DNA of 64,000 nt from Caryophanales bacterium (GCA_902363455.1 CABJAC010000005.1:1-64000), one strand, 5' to 3'. Shown: positions 1 through 8,763, numbered from the stretch's first letter. Numbers and translations are program-made. The notes: generated by a model not told the origin, from the letters alone.

Positions 1-56
1 AGTTTTTCTTTGACTACCGCCCATTTCACTTCACTTGAATATACGTTTTTGCCCAT
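1..56 (-). CDS. IS3-type transposase OrfA, N-terminal fragment at window edge
   Basis: The minus strand reads MGKNVYSSEVKWAVVKEK from the ATG at 56-54 and runs off the left edge. The wording, a short polar start followed by S-E-V-K-W-A-V-V, is typical of the helix-turn-helix OrfA of IS3/IS150-type elements, which binds the element ends and is normally fused to the DDE OrfB by frameshifting. A GGAGGTG ribosome binding site lies 8 bases upstream. Only 18 residues are visible, so the family call is moderate. Confidence 0.55.
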   Translation of the reverse strand, partial: MGKNVYSSEVKWAVVKEK

Positions 57-124
57 GCAAAAACACCTCCGATGTTAGTACTTTTTAAAAGTGTACCACT
101 CCGAAGGTGTTTTATATTGTCTCA
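1..124 (-). mobile_element. End of an IS3-type insertion sequence (partial)
   Basis: The first 56 bases encode, on the minus strand, the start of what looks like an IS3/IS150-type OrfA. Upstream of it lies a short AT-rich stretch that should be the element's terminus, ending near 124 where the sequence changes into the neighbouring IS1182-type element. The exact terminus is an estimate, because the other end of the element is outside the window and no inverted repeat pair can be compared. Confidence 0.55.
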
Positions 125-260
125 AGATTTTAGGTTAGCCCAAAACGTTTTTCGTTTCGGGGGCCTTCTTTTATGATGAAAAACCGATTTTAAGTAAATA
201 AATAAGGACTGCCTCTGATAAAGTTAAAGTGACCAAACCATAACTATCGGAGGTGTCCTT

Positions 261-1614
261 ATGTTTAAAAATTATAACATGAACCAGCAGGTTCTGCCTT
301 TAGATTTAGAAATTCGTCTTCAAGAAAACGATATCGCATTCGCCGTTCATCATCTTGTAGAGTCCATTCCCGACGATGCTTTTGAACCTTTTACTCGAAC
401 GACAGGCTGCCCCGCCTATCATACACGCATGATGATGAAGATCATTTTATGCGCCTATACGCAATCGGTCTTCTCTGGTCGGAAGATCGAAGGACTCCTT
501 CAAGACAGTCTGCGTATGATGTGGCTCGATCAAGGGAATGAACCGAGTTATCGTACTATCAATCGCTTTCGAGTGCACCCGGCAGTCACACCTATCCTGA
601 AGCAGGCGTTCGTCACCTTCCGTTGCCATCTCGTCGAGATGGGAGAAATTAAGGAAGAAGCGATCTTCATTGATGGTACGAAACTAGAAGCGAATGCGAA
701 TCGATATACGTTCGTCTGGCGAAAATCCGTCGAGCGATATAGTGCGTCGCTCGTTGAAAAGTCTAATCTCCTCAAGGAAGTATGCCGTCCAAAAGGAGAC
801 GTTCGATGGACAGAACAGCTATTCGAAGACGGATACGGATGCGACGTTTATGTGGATGAAGGAAGATCATATGCAAAATGGACAACTCAAGCCCGGGTAC
901 AACTTGCAGATTGCGACCGAAGATCAATATACCCTCGCTTATGATGTCTATCTTAATCCGACCGATGCCCGCACGTTAATCCCATTTTTAGATGAGGTGG
1001 CCTCGTATCTTACTTTACCGGAACATATCGTTGCGGACGCCGGCTATGGAAGCGAAGAAAATTATCAGGAGATTCTGATGCGCCGAGGGCGCATTCCGCT
1101 CGTTCCCTATACGATGTTTCAAAAAGAGAAGACGCGAAAATGGCGTGATCATCCTTTTAATCTCGCCAACTGGTCCTACGATGAAACGACCGATCACTTT
1201 GTATGCCCGAACGGGCAGAATGTGACGTTCCGTTACATGTCTAAGAGGACTGATCGATATGGTTTTATCCGTGATTTCAAGGTGTACGAAAGTGAGAGTT
1301 GTGATGACTGCCCGCTTCGATCCCTCTGTACCAAGGCAGAGAAGGGGCGTCATCGCCAAGTCCGAGTAAACGTTTCGTGGGAAGAGCAAAAGAAACAGGT
1401 AAAGGACCTGCTTTCAGATCAAAAAACCGGAAAAATCTACGCGAAACGTAAGATAGACGTAGAACCAGTTTTTGGGAATCTGAAGGCTAATTTGCGTTTC
1501 ACTCGTTTTTCCGTAAGAGGAAAAGCAAAGGTGAAACGTGAGCTTCGATTCATCCTTATGGCAGTAAATCTGAGAAAGTGGCTCACCCAAAGTATTGCCC
1601 GAGGGGCAATTTAA
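261..1614 (+). pseudogene. IS1182-family transposase, broken by internal deletion and frameshift
   Basis: Two frames together spell one DDE transposase. The first (from ATG 261, RBS GGAGGTG) is sensible for about 171 residues and includes FIDGTKLEANANRY with the first catalytic Asp (residue 138). From about 775 the family sequence continues in the next frame with NSYSKTDTDATF, then VADAGYGSEENY (second Asp) and a C-terminal KRKIDVEPVFGNLKANL carrying the catalytic Glu. The charged helical segment normally joining these parts in IS1182 transposases is missing at the junction, so I infer a deletion that also changed frame. The first frame runs to a stop at 944 without the later catalytic residues. 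The product is unlikely to be active. Confidence 0.8.
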
Positions 1615-1630
1615 CAAGAGGTGATGAAAA

Positions 1631-1672
1631 AAATAAGGGATTGCGCATCGTAAAGATGGCAATCCCTTATTT
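1631..1672. terminator. Hairpin terminator at the right end of the IS1182 element
   Basis: A perfect 14-bp inverted repeat (1631-1644 with 1659-1672) has A-rich and T-rich flanks on both sides. It could stop transcription leaving the transposase and also transcription of the leftward DedA-type gene. Confidence 0.75.
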
Positions 1673-1718
1673 TCTTTAAAAGTCAGCTAGTTATGTCCCA
1701 GCCTCTTTTTATATACTC

Positions 1719-2312
1719 TTAGCGTTTCGATTTGAAACGACGATACAAAATGTATCCCACAATCCCGATGACGATGATTCCGAGGATCCACCATAACTCT
1801 TGCTCTAATCCCTTGAGCATCGATTCCGCCCGTTCGACCCCAAACTTTTCGCCCAACCAGACATAGAAAAACGACACGGGAAACAACCCTAGACTCGATG
1901 CAAGTAAGTACCGTTTAAAAGACAGGTTGAACAAGCCGCACGGAATGGAGACGACGGAACGCACAACAGGGAAAAAGCGGCCAAATAACGCAGACCAGGA
2001 ACCGTATTTTGATACGATCCTCTCTCCTTGAACAATTTCACGTTCTTTGATCATCAACCATTTTCCATACCGAACCAAAATCGGACGTCCCGCGTAGCGA
2101 CCAAGAAAATAAAACAATGTGGCGCCCATCAAACTGCCGACAAATCCAATCAGGACGGCTGCTGTCCATCCTAGTGTCCCGTTTGAGACATAGAGGCCAA
2201 GTAACGGTAATCCCACTTCAGCCGGGATCAACTCGGTTCCGAGCCCGATAATCATGATTCCTAAAAACAGCCAGAGATTCGACTCTCCGGCTGAGAATAA
2301 CCATTCTAACAT
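1719..2312 (-). CDS. DedA family (VTT/SNARE-associated) membrane protein
   Basis: This 197-residue polytopic protein has the DedA layout: hydrophobic N-terminus, the GTELIPAEVGLPLLG loop, the conserved GFVGSLMGATLFYFLGRYAG segment, and a second half with FGRFFPVVRSVVSIPCG, in which the F-x-R-F-x-P-x-x-R pattern is characteristic. DedA proteins sit in the cytoplasmic membrane and are linked to proton-motive-force maintenance and lipid (undecaprenyl phosphate or phosphatidylethanolamine) flipping; which lipid applies here cannot be seen. The C-terminus is short and basic. It follows a small membrane protein gene (2330-2551) by 17 bases and probably shares its transcript. An IS element lies directly downstream. 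Confidence 0.88.
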   Translation of the reverse strand: MLEWLFSAGESNLWLFLGIMIIGLGTELIPAEVGLPLLGLYVSNGTLGWTAAVLIGFVGSLMGATLFYFLGRYAGRPILVRYGKWLMIKEREIVQGERIVSKYGSWSALFGRFFPVVRSVVSIPCGLFNLSFKRYLLASSLGLFPVSFFYVWLGEKFGVERAESMLKGLEQELWWILGIIVIGIVGYILYRRFKSKR

Positions 2313-2329
2313 CCAACCACTCCTCTAAA

Positions 2330-2551
2330 TCAGCCTCGTGCAGGACGAAGAAGATAATAAATAATGACGACAAGGGTCGTCCAGACACCTGTGAAGATTC
2401 CGATGATTCCGACGATAAAGAATCCAAGCGCCATCATCGATCCTGTTCGTTTGTAATCACGCCACATCGTTCGAAGTCCTTTGATGTTGAACCAAAGAAA
2501 AACTACAAAAAGTAAGGCAAACACTAATCCCGTAATGAGTATCGCTGACAT
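2330..2551 (-). CDS. Small two-helix membrane protein, unknown function
   Basis: A 73-residue protein with two hydrophobic segments (about residues 4-23 and 41-66) separated by a basic, tryptophan-containing stretch (MWRDYKRTG). The ATG at 2551 has a good ribosome binding site (AGAGGTG, 6 bases away). It lies 17 bases upstream of the DedA-type gene in the same direction, so the two are probably cotranscribed. I do not recognise the family. Confidence 0.7.
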   Translation of the reverse strand: MSAILITGLVFALLFVVFLWFNIKGLRTMWRDYKRTGSMMALGFFIVGIIGIFTGVWTTLVVIIYYLLRPARG

Positions 2552-2643
2552 GTCTTCACCTCTTTCTTATTAGTTGTTATCCCCATTATACCTTACTTTT
2601 ACACGTCTTCCCTCCGTCTGAGGTCTCATGAACCTACTTTCAT

Positions 2644-2691
2644 CATGAAAAAAAGCGATGTTCGTCACCATTACCGGCGCGAACATCGCTT
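2644..2691 (-). terminator. Terminator of asnA
   Basis: A 12-bp stem (2653-2664 with 2680-2691) is followed on the minus strand by a run of T (2647-2654). It lies 33 bases past the asnA stop codon. Confidence 0.85.
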
Positions 2692-2723
2692 GTTTCTATG
2701 ATTTATGTGTGAATCACTCGTTT

Positions 2724-3698
2724 TTACAACAGGTGTACGCCTTGCTCACGATAAGCAGTCCGTGTCTCTTCTGACCAGACCGACGCTTGAACTTCACCGA
2801 TATGACGTTTCTTCAACAAGAACATCGCCATACGTGATTGTCCGATGCCTCCACCAATCGTTAACGGTAGCTTTTCTTCCAACACGCCTTGATGGAACGG
2901 GAAATCAAGTTTCGCATGTTCTCCAGTCGTCTCGATTTGTGCCAGTAACGTTTCACGGTCGACACGAATGCCCATTGATGAAAGTTCAAATGCTCCGATT
3001 TCCGGATGGTGGACTAAAATATCACCGTTGAGTGTCCAGTCATCGTAGTCAGCTGCTCGACCATCATGTTTTTCTCCAGATGCCAGCGCACCGCCGATCT
3101 GCATCAAGAAGACCGCACCATATTCTTTCGTCACTTCCGTCTCGCGCTCTTTTGTAGAAAGGGTCGGGTATGCATCTTCGAGCTCTTGTGTCGTCATGAA
3201 ATGAATCGTCTCCGGCAAGATGGCCTCGATTCCGAACTGTTCTTCGACTTCACGCTCTACTTGATGAATCGATTGATAGATCGCACGTACTGTCGTCTGC
3301 AAGTAATCGATTGTCCGCTCTTCCTTCGAGATGATCCGCTCCCAATCCCATTGGTCGACATGAATCGAGTGGGTCGCGTCCAAGACTTCATCGCGACGAA
3401 TCGCATGCATCAGCGTGTATAATCCTTCGCCTTTTGCGAATCCGTACGTATGGAGTGCTTGACGTTTCCACTTCGCGAGAGATTGAACGATTTCGAGTTC
3501 AGCCTGATGATCAATCGCATCAAAACGAATGACGCGTTCGATTCCGTTGAGGTGATCGTTGACTCCGAGTGTGCTTTCGACGAATAAAGGCGCTTCGACG
3601 CGTGTTAATCCGAGTTGTGTTGAGAATTGCTCCTCAAAGCGTTTTTTTACGAGTGTGATGGCTTCCTGTGTCTGTTTCATCGATACGAGTGTTGTCAT
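2724..3698 (-). CDS. asnA: Aspartate--ammonia ligase (asparagine synthetase A)
   Basis: AsnA makes asparagine from aspartate, ammonia and ATP through a class II aminoacyl-tRNA-synthetase-like fold in the cytoplasm. The 324-residue product matches the family's usual length and shows its signatures: VEAPLFVES near the N-terminus, NGIERVIRFD, a central VDQWDWER, and the C-terminal LTIGGGIGQSRMAMFLL ATP-binding motif. The frame is open further upstream, but ATG 3698 is preferred because it has an AGGAGG site 9 bases upstream and gives the normal start MTTLVSMKQTQEA; the extension would run into the leader. A tRNA-responsive T-box lies immediately upstream and a terminator downstream, so the gene is a stand-alone unit controlled by tRNA charging. 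Confidence 0.96.
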   Translation of the reverse strand: MTTLVSMKQTQEAITLVKKRFEEQFSTQLGLTRVEAPLFVESTLGVNDHLNGIERVIRFDAIDHQAELEIVQSLAKWKRQALHTYGFAKGEGLYTLMHAIRRDEVLDATHSIHVDQWDWERIISKEERTIDYLQTTVRAIYQSIHQVEREVEEQFGIEAILPETIHFMTTQELEDAYPTLSTKERETEVTKEYGAVFLMQIGGALASGEKHDGRAADYDDWTLNGDILVHHPEIGAFELSSMGIRVDRETLLAQIETTGEHAKLDFPFHQGVLEEKLPLTIGGGIGQSRMAMFLLKKRHIGEVQASVWSEETRTAYREQGVHLL

Positions 3699-3734
3699 GG
3701 TATTCTTCCTCCTCAATTGTGTGTTTGAAAAAGA

Positions 3735-4025
3735 AGCCATAAAAAAGAGCCCTTCTCTCCCAAGAATATGGGACGAAAGACTCGGTTCCGCGGTACCACC
3801 CATGTTAACAGCTCAGCTGCTCACTCAAAAGACTGATGATCAATTATCATCTCAATCTTCGGCCATATGATAACGGACAGGCAACTCCGGCTACGCCTAC
3901 TGACTCGTGTGTTCGGGTAGCGACTCCGGGATGTTCTTCGCAACTTGTTTCCGACTGGGCTCTCACCGTCCCCAGCTCGCTAATCCGGTTTTACAAGATG
4001 TTACTCTTCCCTTCAACGTCGTTGT
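3735..4025 (-). promoter_or_regulatory. T-box leader of asnA
   Basis: On the minus strand the highly conserved T-box core GGGTGGTACCGCGG (complement at 3788-3801) lies about 100 bases before the asnA start. It is followed by a terminator hairpin whose arms flank tattc-like loop bases near 3760, with a T-run at 3741-3746. Upstream, the stem I elements GAGAGCCCAG and CGGAAACAAG can be seen around 3950-3980. A candidate asparagine specifier AAC is read at 3935-3933, within AGAACATCCCGG; this assignment needs a structural alignment. Uncharged tRNA is expected to stabilise the antiterminator and switch the gene on. Confidence 0.93.
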
Positions 4026-4082
4026 TACAATTGAATTGAGAACATCGTACACCATGCAACAAGTGTTTGAAAAGCCCTTTTT

Positions 4083-4118
4083 TCAAAAAAAAATAAAATA
4101 ATCTGACTAATCAGATTA
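4083..4118 (-). terminator. Second terminator behind the ABC permease genes
   Basis: AATCTGA pairs with TCAGATT across a 4-base loop (4100-4117) and is followed on the minus strand by a long T-rich tract (4083-4098). It lies between the permease terminator at 4131-4158 and the asnA T-box, shielding the latter from read-through. Confidence 0.65.
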
Positions 4119-4127
4119 GCTAATTCG

Positions 4128-4160
4128 AAGAAAAACGTTCCCGCAGAAGCGAGAACGCGC
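4128..4160 (-). terminator. Terminator of the ABC permease pair
   Basis: A 10-bp GC-rich stem with a 4-base loop (4135-4144 with 4149-4158) is followed on the minus strand by TTTTTCTT. It begins 10 bases past the stop codon of the second permease gene. Confidence 0.8.
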
Positions 4161-4167
4161 TTACAAT

Positions 4168-5055
4168 TTATTTGATTGAACCACTCGTAATTCCCTGAAT
4201 AATTTGCTTTTGCATCGCGAAGAAGAATAATAACAGCGGAATGATACCGAGGATCAGTCCCGCCAATGCCAAATCCCATTGTTTTGTATATTGCCCGAAG
4301 AAGTAGAACGTGGCGAGCGGAATCGTCCGCAGTTCGACGTCACGCAACATCAGCGACGGCAAGAGGAAATCATTCCAAATCCACAGTGTGTTTAAGATGA
4401 CGATTGTCACCGTGATCGGTTTGAGCAACGGGAATACGATGCGCCAAAACACGCCCCACTGGGAACAGCCGTCAATGATTGCCGCCTCTTCGATCTCTTC
4501 CGGAATCGATTTCATGAAGCCGTGGTACAAGAAAATCGACAACCCGGATCCAAACCCAAGATACATGAGGATCAAGCCCCAATAACTGTTTTGTAATCCC
4601 AAGTCACCAGACAGCTTCGATAACGGAATCATGATCGACTGGAACGGAATGATCATCGCGGCGACAAACAGGAAAAAGATGATTGTCGATAACCGGGTTT
4701 TCGTCCGAACCAGCTTCCAGGCAGCCATCGAACAAAAAATGACGATGACGGCATTCGCCCCGACAGTAATGATGACGGAGTTCAAGAACACTTTTCCAAA
4801 ATTCATCGCTTCCCAGGCATCGGTATAGTTCGAGGTGATCCATTCTTTCGGAAGTCCTGACGTATTCGTAAAAATATCGCCTTGCGTCTTAAACGAGTTC
4901 GAAATGACATAATAAAATGGAATCATATACAGTAAGCCCATCAGCAAGGCGGCGATTTCGACAGTCCCGAGTCGCACCGAGTAACGGCCCCGTTTTTTCG
5001 GTGCCGGTTGTTCCGGCTTCAGTTCTGGTTTCGGTAAAGGTTGCGCGGTACTCAT
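4168..5055 (-). CDS. Sugar ABC transporter permease, MalG type
   Basis: This 295-residue inner-membrane subunit belongs to the CUT1 carbohydrate importers. It has a proline/lysine-rich cytoplasmic N-terminus (about residues 1-25), six predicted membrane helices and the EAA loop EEAAIIDGCSQWGVFWRIVFP (shortened: E-E-A-A then G near residue 195), which docks on the ATPase. The ATPGSIK-like C-terminal GITSGSIK is also typical of MalG-type subunits. Its start overlaps the stop of the MalF-type partner by 4 bases. No binding protein or ATPase gene is in the window; an MsmX-like shared ATPase is a reasonable inference. The substrate cannot be told. Confidence 0.92.
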   Translation of the reverse strand: MSTAQPLPKPELKPEQPAPKKRGRYSVRLGTVEIAALLMGLLYMIPFYYVISNSFKTQGDIFTNTSGLPKEWITSNYTDAWEAMNFGKVFLNSVIITVGANAVIVIFCSMAAWKLVRTKTRLSTIIFFLFVAAMIIPFQSIMIPLSKLSGDLGLQNSYWGLILMYLGFGSGLSIFLYHGFMKSIPEEIEEAAIIDGCSQWGVFWRIVFPLLKPITVTIVILNTLWIWNDFLLPSLMLRDVELRTIPLATFYFFGQYTKQWDLALAGLILGIIPLLLFFFAMQKQIIQGITSGSIK

Positions 5056-5942
5056 GCTTCCACCTCCCGTTTTTTCGTCAAGTAGACTTGGGTTACGGTA
5101 ATCGCTGCGACGACTATAAAGAAGATGATCGCTTTGGCCGAACCAAGACCAAGGTTGTTATTCGTAAACGATTCTTTATAGATATTCAGCGCGAGCATCT
5201 CGGTTGATTTGAAAGGTCCACCGTTCGTTAATGATAAGTTCGTATCAAATAATTTGAACGACCATGAAATCGTCAAGAACAGACAAATCGTCACCGATGG
5301 CATAATCAGTGGAATCGTGATGTTACGTAACGTCGATAAGCGGTTCGCGCCATCGATTTTTGCGGCTTCAATCAGTTCCTGCGGGACATTTTGTAAGGCG
5401 GCAATGTAGATGACCATAATGTAGCCGCCACCTTGCCAGATCGAAACGATGACAATGCCCCAAAATCCGGTCTGGGCGTCACCAAGCCAGGGAAGTTCGA
5501 ATAAACTCCAACCTGTCAGCTCTCCGATCGATGCAAATCCTTTAACATAAATGAACTGCCAAACGAATCCTAAAATCAAGCCGCCGATCAAGTTCGGCAT
5601 GAAGAAGATCGTCCGTAAAAAGTTACGGGTCCGAATGTTTTGTGTGAGTAAAAACGCTAACAAGAAGCCGACTAGATTCGTCAGAATCACGGCAACAACT
5701 GTATATTTCGTCGTCAACCAAAATGACTGTTGGAACTGGTCATCGACCGTAAAGAGGCGTACATAATTGTCGAATCCAATCCAATTCAATTCACCTGTAA
5801 TTCCGTTCCAATCCGTGAACGAATACATGACACCGTTAAAAAAAGGTACGAGAACAATTACCGCGAAAACCAGAAAGACGGGTCCGACGAACATCCAAAA
5901 TTCGAGTCCGCGTTTTACTTTTTTCTTATTGCTTACTGCCAT
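5052..5942 (-). CDS. Sugar ABC transporter permease, MalF/UgpA type
   Basis: The 296-residue partner permease has a basic N-terminus, helix one at about residues 14-36, the FTDWNGI segment common in CUT1 permeases, and the EAA loop LIEAAKIDGANRLSTLRNIT near residue 190 that contacts the ATP-binding subunit. With the overlapping MalG-type gene it should form the heterodimeric channel of an oligosaccharide or glycoside importer. It is the first gene of the unit: the divergent fhs lies upstream, so the usual binding-protein gene is absent. A candidate catabolite-repression site lies in the shared intergenic region. Confidence 0.92.
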   Translation of the reverse strand: MAVSNKKKVKRGLEFWMFVGPVFLVFAVIVLVPFFNGVMYSFTDWNGITGELNWIGFDNYVRLFTVDDQFQQSFWLTTKYTVVAVILTNLVGFLLAFLLTQNIRTRNFLRTIFFMPNLIGGLILGFVWQFIYVKGFASIGELTGWSLFELPWLGDAQTGFWGIVIVSIWQGGGYIMVIYIAALQNVPQELIEAAKIDGANRLSTLRNITIPLIMPSVTICLFLTISWSFKLFDTNLSLTNGGPFKSTEMLALNIYKESFTNNNLGLGSAKAIIFFIVVAAITVTQVYLTKKREVEA

Positions 5943-5987
5943 TGCTCATCCCTCCTCTGCTCTAAGCGTACGGAATTTTCCACAAAA

Positions 5988-6001
5988 TGAAAACGCAACC
6001 A
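5988..6001. promoter_or_regulatory. Candidate CcpA cre site between the permease genes and fhs
   Basis: The 14 bases TGAAAACGCAACCA match the cre consensus TGWAANCGNTNWCA at 12 positions. The location upstream of sugar permease genes fits carbon catabolite repression. Resemblance only; such sites also occur by chance. Confidence 0.35.
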
Positions 6002-6036
6002 TTTGACACATTGGGTGGAAAATATTGAACGATTAT

Positions 6037-6066
6037 TTGGCGCGACCCTTTCGGATGAGCTACTAT
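6037..6066 (+). promoter_or_regulatory. Possible promoter of fhs
   Basis: TTGGCG (6037-6042) and TACTAT (6061-6066) are separated by 18 bases, and the fhs start follows 42 bases later. The match to the vegetative consensus is partial. A TTGACA at 6003-6008 lacks a convincing -10. Confidence 0.35.
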
Positions 6067-6108
6067 AAAGAAATATAAAGAAATTCATCTTGAGAGGAAG
6101 ATTATGCC

Positions 6109-7788
6109 ATGGAGAAAACCATTCGTTCTGATCTAGAGATTGCCCAACAAACGACTCTACAACCTATTTCTGAAATCGCCCGTCAAATCGGGCTGACGGA
6201 CGCAGATTATGACTCGTACGGAAAGTACAAGGCGAAGTTGACGGATGGGCTAGCCGAACGGTTGGCGACGAATGCCGACGGGAAATTGATTCTCGTCACA
6301 GCCATCAATCCAACGGCTGCCGGTGAAGGAAAATCAACGGTGACGGTCGGGCTTGGTCAGGCACTACACCGGCTCAAGCACAAAACGATGATTTGTCTAC
6401 GGGAACCGTCGCTCGGACCCACGATGGGATTAAAGGGCGGCGCTTGTGGCGGCGGCTACAGCCAAGTGTTGCCGATGGAAGAAATCAATCTGCATTTCAC
6501 AGGTGACATGCACGCCATTACCTCGGCCCACAATACAATCAGCGCTCTGCTCGACAATCATCTTCATCAAGGCAATGACTTGCGGATCGATCCGCGTCGC
6601 ATCACATGGAAACGTGTCCTCGACCTGAATGACCGGGCGTTACGCAACATCACGATCGGACTCGGTGGAGCGGCTCATGGTATTCCGCGTCAAGACGGCT
6701 TTGACATCACCGTTGCATCAGAAATCATGGCGGTCCTTTGTCTCGCTGACTCGATTGCCGATCTAGAGGACCGAATCAGTCGTATCGTCGTCGCCCACTC
6801 GTATGAGCAACAACCGGTGACAGTCAAGGATATCCAGGCCTCCGGTGCTGCGACATTGCTCTTAAAAGAGGCATTCCGTCCAAATTTGGTACAGACCGTC
6901 GAAGGGACGCCGGCCTTGATTCATGGCGGACCGTTCGCGAACATCGCCCATGGTTGTAATTCGCTGATTGCAACGCGAACGGCTCTCAAACTGAGCGACT
7001 ATGTCGTGACAGAAGCCGGCTTCGGAGCTGATCTTGGCGCTGAAAAATTCTTTAATATCAAATCACGGATCGGCAATTTACATCCTGATGCCGTCGTGCT
7101 CGTTGCAACCGTCCGTGCGTTAAAAATGCATGGCGGTGTCGCAAAAGACCAGTTGGCCGAAGAAAACCTATCTGCCTTGGTCGAAGGACTGGCTTTGCTC
7201 GAAAAACATGTCGAGACGATGGATTTGTTTGGTGTTCCGGCTATCGTAGCCTTAAATCGTTTTTCAAATGACACAGAAACGGAACGTCAGACCGTGCTCG
7301 ACTGGTGTCGCGAACGTAACATTCGTGTCGCGGAAAGTGAAGTGTTCAGCCAAGGCGGAGCCGGCGGTGAAGCACTTGTTGAACAGGTAATGGATGCTTT
7401 GGAAGAAGAAAGTCAGTTTACTCCCCTGTATCCGGCTGAACTGCCGCTGACACAAAAAATCGAGCGCATCGCACAGCGGGTTTATGGTGCAGCTGGAGTC
7501 CATTTCGAAGAAAAAGCATTGCGTGAACTGGAACGTTGCACGGATCAAGGACTTGGCCATTTGCCGATTTGTATGGCGAAAACACCATTCTCATTAACGG
7601 ATGATCCGACTAAGTACGGACGAGTCGAAGGGTTTATGATTACGGTCCGCGAAATCAGACCGGCGATCGGGGCGGGATTCATCGTCGCCTTGACCGGGAA
7701 TGTATTAACCATGCCAGGTTTACCGAAAACACCGGCTGCTAATACGATGGGAATTTCTGAAGATGGAACGATATTCGGGCTTTCTTAA
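6109..7788 (+). CDS. fhs: Formate--tetrahydrofolate ligase
   Basis: Fhs activates formate with ATP to make 10-formyltetrahydrofolate in the cytoplasm, feeding purine and formyl-methionine synthesis. The 559-residue product is the family's normal length. Visible motifs are the P-loop PTAAGEGKST (68-77), the glycine-rich GPTMGLKGGACGGGYSQV around residue 105 and the folate-site region FGADLGAEKFFNIK. ATG 6109 has GAGAGGAAG upstream. The gene stands alone upstream of a hydrolase gene (gap 19 bases), with which it may be cotranscribed, since no terminator separates them. No THF-type riboswitch was recognised before it. Confidence 0.97.
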   Translation: MEKTIRSDLEIAQQTTLQPISEIARQIGLTDADYDSYGKYKAKLTDGLAERLATNADGKLILVTAINPTAAGEGKSTVTVGLGQALHRLKHKTMICLREPSLGPTMGLKGGACGGGYSQVLPMEEINLHFTGDMHAITSAHNTISALLDNHLHQGNDLRIDPRRITWKRVLDLNDRALRNITIGLGGAAHGIPRQDGFDITVASEIMAVLCLADSIADLEDRISRIVVAHSYEQQPVTVKDIQASGAATLLLKEAFRPNLVQTVEGTPALIHGGPFANIAHGCNSLIATRTALKLSDYVVTEAGFGADLGAEKFFNIKSRIGNLHPDAVVLVATVRALKMHGGVAKDQLAEENLSALVEGLALLEKHVETMDLFGVPAIVALNRFSNDTETERQTVLDWCRERNIRVAESEVFSQGGAGGEALVEQVMDALEEESQFTPLYPAELPLTQKIERIAQRVYGAAGVHFEEKALRELERCTDQGLGHLPICMAKTPFSLTDDPTKYGRVEGFMITVREIRPAIGAGFIVALTGNVLTMPGLPKTPAANTMGISEDGTIFGLS

Positions 7789-7807
7789 TCAAGGAAGGAT
7801 GATATAC

Positions 7808-8761
7808 ATGACAATCGATCATACACACTGGATTGCATCTGACGGTCATACGACGAACATGCATCTTTTGGAAGCAAGTGCGCCTAAAGGTGTCGTCATC
7901 GTTTTTCACGGCATGATGGAACACGGGGAACGTTACCAGGAATTTGCTGAGTTTCTGTATGCCCATCACTATCACACCGTCATCCCGGATCTACGCTGTT
8001 TTGGTACTCAGGCTCCTCAGTTGGGTCACTTAGAACCAAATCAAGGATTTGATCAGTTGGTTCAAGATGCGGAAGAATTGGTTTACGACATTAAAGACCG
8101 CTATCCGGACTTACCGATTTTTGCATTTGGTCACAGCTTCGGTTCGCTGATTTCAAGACGTCTTGGACAAACACTCGGTCACGAACTGGCTGGTGTCATT
8201 GCCAGCGGTCCCCCGACCGACAGCGGACTACTCGGAAATATCAGTAAAAAAATCGTTAGGCAATTAATCGAGCAAACATCGGCGCAGCACCCGGCGGAAG
8301 GCATGAGTAAATTGGTTTTTGGCCGCTACAACTTACGCTTTTTCCCGGCCTTGTCGCCAAATGCCTGGTTATCGTCCGACCCCCAATCGGTCATGCGGTA
8401 TGATGAAGACGTATTGTCTGGTCAAACTGTGACACTTGGATTCTTTCATGAATTGCTTTCTGCAACAAAAGCCGTGAACTCCCTGTCTTATCTTTATCAG
8501 CATCCGCGGCATCTTCCGTTGTTACTGATTGCCGGTGAAGATGATCCCGTCGCCTTTGACGGAAAAGGGATTCATACCTTGTTCGACGCCTATAACCGGG
8601 TTCGTGTTGAAGGTGTTCAACTCACCGTCTATCGCGGGTTGCGCCATGAACTGTTTCACGAATTTGAGCGGATTCGTGTCTTCGCAGATATTGCGGGCTG
8701 GCTGAATAAACAGGTTGGATCGCGTCTTCCTTCTTCTGTCCGGAGACAAGGACACCCATAA
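7808..8761 (+). CDS. Alpha/beta hydrolase, lysophospholipase/monoacylglycerol lipase type
   Basis: A 317-residue serine hydrolase with the lysophospholipase (Hydrolase_4) arrangement: an oxyanion-type VFHGMMEHGERY near residue 33, nucleophile elbow GHSFG (Ser110), an acidic residue in LIAGEDDPV and a late His in YRGLRHELFHE. It probably hydrolyses monoacylglycerols or lysophospholipids in the cytoplasm; the substrate is not visible. The frame is open back to 7763, but ATG 7808 has AAGGAAGG 9 bases upstream, whereas the longer version would start inside fhs. It follows fhs closely and ends at a bidirectional terminator. Confidence 0.9.
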   Translation: MTIDHTHWIASDGHTTNMHLLEASAPKGVVIVFHGMMEHGERYQEFAEFLYAHHYHTVIPDLRCFGTQAPQLGHLEPNQGFDQLVQDAEELVYDIKDRYPDLPIFAFGHSFGSLISRRLGQTLGHELAGVIASGPPTDSGLLGNISKKIVRQLIEQTSAQHPAEGMSKLVFGRYNLRFFPALSPNAWLSSDPQSVMRYDEDVLSGQTVTLGFFHELLSATKAVNSLSYLYQHPRHLPLLLIAGEDDPVAFDGKGIHTLFDAYNRVRVEGVQLTVYRGLRHELFHEFERIRVFADIAGWLNKQVGSRLPSSVRRQGHP

Positions 8762-8763
8762 TC

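Larger units (their letters stand above)
125..1705 (+). mobile_element. IS1182-family insertion sequence, left end interrupted
   Basis: The region carries a broken IS1182-type transposase. It is bounded on the right by ttatgtcccagcctc (1691-1705), whose complement gaggctgggacataa looks like an element terminus. The same 15 bases are not found at the left, where the IS3-type end begins instead, so the left terminus seems to have been lost or interrupted. A hairpin with arms cccaaaacg and cgtttcggg lies just inside the left side (139-170), and a strong hairpin (1631-1672) closes the transposase gene. Exact ends are inferred, and no target duplication could be identified. Confidence 0.6.

Noticed and set aside
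3559..4101. Plus-strand open frames across asnA and the T-box
   Set aside because: The region is explained by the RNA leader and asnA on the other strand.
5943..6108. A THF riboswitch upstream of fhs
   Set aside because: The conserved blocks of the folate aptamer could not be found; the region is short and looks like plain promoter DNA.
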